A stretch of DNA of 6,500 nt from an uncultured Roseburia sp. (lineage in GTDB: Bacteria > Bacillota_A > Clostridia > Lachnospirales > Lachnospiraceae): NCBI GenBank assembly GCA_900753715.1, contig CAAEAE010000022.1:1-6500 (forward strand), read 5' to 3'. The position numbers were made by a program, and so were the translations under genes. Of this stretch, positions 6,135-6,500 are shown one piece after another. Position 1 is the first letter of the stretch; each line of letters starts with the position of its first letter. A model generated the notes under the pieces. That model saw only the letters and a program-made list of their open reading frames with translations. It had not been told where the DNA came from and ran no database searches.

Positions 6135-6172
6135 AAAATAAAAAAACGGCAATGAAACCATCTTCATTACCG
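6135..6172 (-). terminator. Intrinsic terminator of the former tRNA gene
   Basis: On the minus strand CGGTAATGAA (6172-6163), a six-base loop and TTCATTGCCG (6156-6147) form a 10-bp stem with one G-U pair, followed by seven T, an A and four more T. It begins 11 bases after the 3' end of the tRNA fragment, the usual spacing for a tRNA terminator. This shows that this side of the fragment is the original chromosome. Confidence 0.88.
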
Positions 6173-6183
6173 CTAAACTTAAA

Positions 6184-6224
6184 CGTTCCCTGGGGGAATC
6201 GAACCCTCAACTGCCCCTTAGGAG
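6184..6224 (-). tRNA. 3' fragment of tRNA-Arg(CCT); probable attachment site of an integrative element
   Basis: Read on the minus strand from 6224 these bases fold as the 3' half of a tRNA. The anticodon loop CTCCTAA (6224-6218) has anticodon CCT; then come the stem strand GGGGC (6217-6213), variable AGTT, and T stem GAGGG. The T loop is TTCGATT (6203-6197), followed by CCCCC, acceptor strand AGGGAAC (6191-6185) and discriminator G (6184). CCA is not encoded. The expected partner strands GCCCC and GTTCCCT, and a D arm, are absent upstream, so the 5' half is missing. Integrases often recombine between the anticodon loop and the 3' end of tRNA genes, leaving exactly such a fragment at one junction. 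One T-stem pair is an A-C mismatch. Not a functional tRNA. Confidence 0.75.
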
Positions 6225-6500
6225 CTCGAATCCCCGTTGGAAACCTATATTATTTTGAGTTAAGATAAGTCAATGAAATCATTGATTTTTCTACCCTTCC
6301 TATAAATCCATGTCAAAATAAGAAAACTGAAAATCATCTAAGTTAAGCACCTCTCGCTGTCAAATGAATGACACTGTCACCCTGAGGGTTCAACCATTCC
6401 GTTCCTGCGAATTCATATTTATGGCTACCATTCTCATTTAGCAATGCAGTAATGATAACACTGTTTTCTTATTAGATTACTTATATTATAACGTGTACGA
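6225..6500. other. Gene-poor end, probably the terminus of an integrated element
   Basis: No intact gene is visible in these 276 bases. Following the tRNA-fragment geometry they should belong to the integrated element, not the old chromosome. Visible are the short dyad CAATGA-AA-TCATTG (6271-6284), AGTTAAG in direct repeat (within 6255-6265 and at 6341-6347), and two abutting palindromes TGACA-C-TGTCA (6369-6379) and ACCCT-G-AGGGT (6379-6389). They may be integrase arm sites or may be chance. Confidence 0.4.
6343..6468 (-). pseudogene. Possible remnant of a C-terminal coding segment
   Basis: One minus-strand frame is open for 41 codons before a TAA at 6345-6343. It reads like a real protein end: a hydrophobic strand SVIITALL, then NENGSHKYEFAGTEWLNP and GDSVIHLTARGA. 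An in-frame stop (6471-6469) precedes it, there is no ATG or ribosome binding site, and I do not recognise the family. It may be the eroded tail of a gene from the integrated element, or an open frame by chance. Confidence 0.3.

Noticed and set aside
6271..6290. CAATGA-AA-TCATTG followed by a T run as a plus-strand terminator
   Set aside because: A two-base loop cannot form; the remaining stem is too weak and no plus-strand gene precedes it.
1..6500. CRISPR array, retron, or insertion sequence
   Set aside because: No regularly spaced repeats, no reverse transcriptase or transposase motif, and no paired terminal repeats were seen on either strand.

Overview
The window looks like a low-to-middle GC Firmicute, most likely a Lachnospiraceae-type Clostridium relative. 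The grounds are strong GGAGG-type ribosome binding sites, sigma-A-like promoters with 17-base spacers, a lone ECF-transporter S component, and gene families common in that group (BAAT-type acyl-CoA hydrolase, SLC13 permease). This placement is inferred from style, not from a marker gene.

Layout. Bases 1-268 (minus) are the N-terminus of an SLC13-type anion permease that runs out of the window. It is divergent from a LysR-type regulator (445-1335, plus). The shared intergenic region carries a good lysR promoter with a textbook LysR box (ATAG-N7-CTAT) inside it. Downstream on the plus strand is a small six-helix ECF S component (1405-1947), closed by a 13-bp perfect-stem terminator (1960-2003). 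Everything to the right of that is on the minus strand. Reading upstream from the terminator, these are a two-gene toxin-antitoxin-like cassette (2024-3711), a BAAT-type acyl-CoA thioesterase/acyltransferase (3800-4726), a HAD-family 5'-nucleotidase-like phosphatase (4836-5453), and an alpha/beta hydrolase that lacks its N-terminal third (5507-6088). Last come an intrinsic terminator (6135-6172) and a 41-base 3' fragment of a tRNA-Arg(CCT) gene (6184-6224). The last 276 bases hold no intact gene.

Most interesting parts. (1) The 2024-3711 cassette pairs an AbiEii-like nucleotidyltransferase (GG...TRDLD motif) with an overlapping upstream helix-turn-helix protein. In that partner the HTH is central instead of N-terminal, as it is in classical AbiEi antitoxins. 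Its promoter sits on a 17-bp inverted repeat (16/17 match) made of two ATTTTAAAAT palindromes with centres 31 bp apart, as expected for an autoregulated type IV toxin-antitoxin operon. The cassette is more AT-rich than the regulator and esterase genes around it. (2) The tRNA fragment keeps the anticodon loop to the 3' end and the native terminator but has lost its 5' half. That is the footprint of an integrative element inserted in a tRNA gene; the orientation places the element beyond base 6224, to the right of the window. (3) The esterase promoter has a perfect -35 box and a partly symmetric 16-bp operator between its -35 and -10, pointing to a regulator not encoded next to it.

How the genes work together. 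LysR most likely controls the divergent permease and itself. The S component needs an ECF energising module encoded elsewhere. The esterase and phosphatase lie in tandem but have no demonstrated common pathway. The toxin-antitoxin pair is a self-contained accessory module placed between the convergent terminator and the esterase 3' end.
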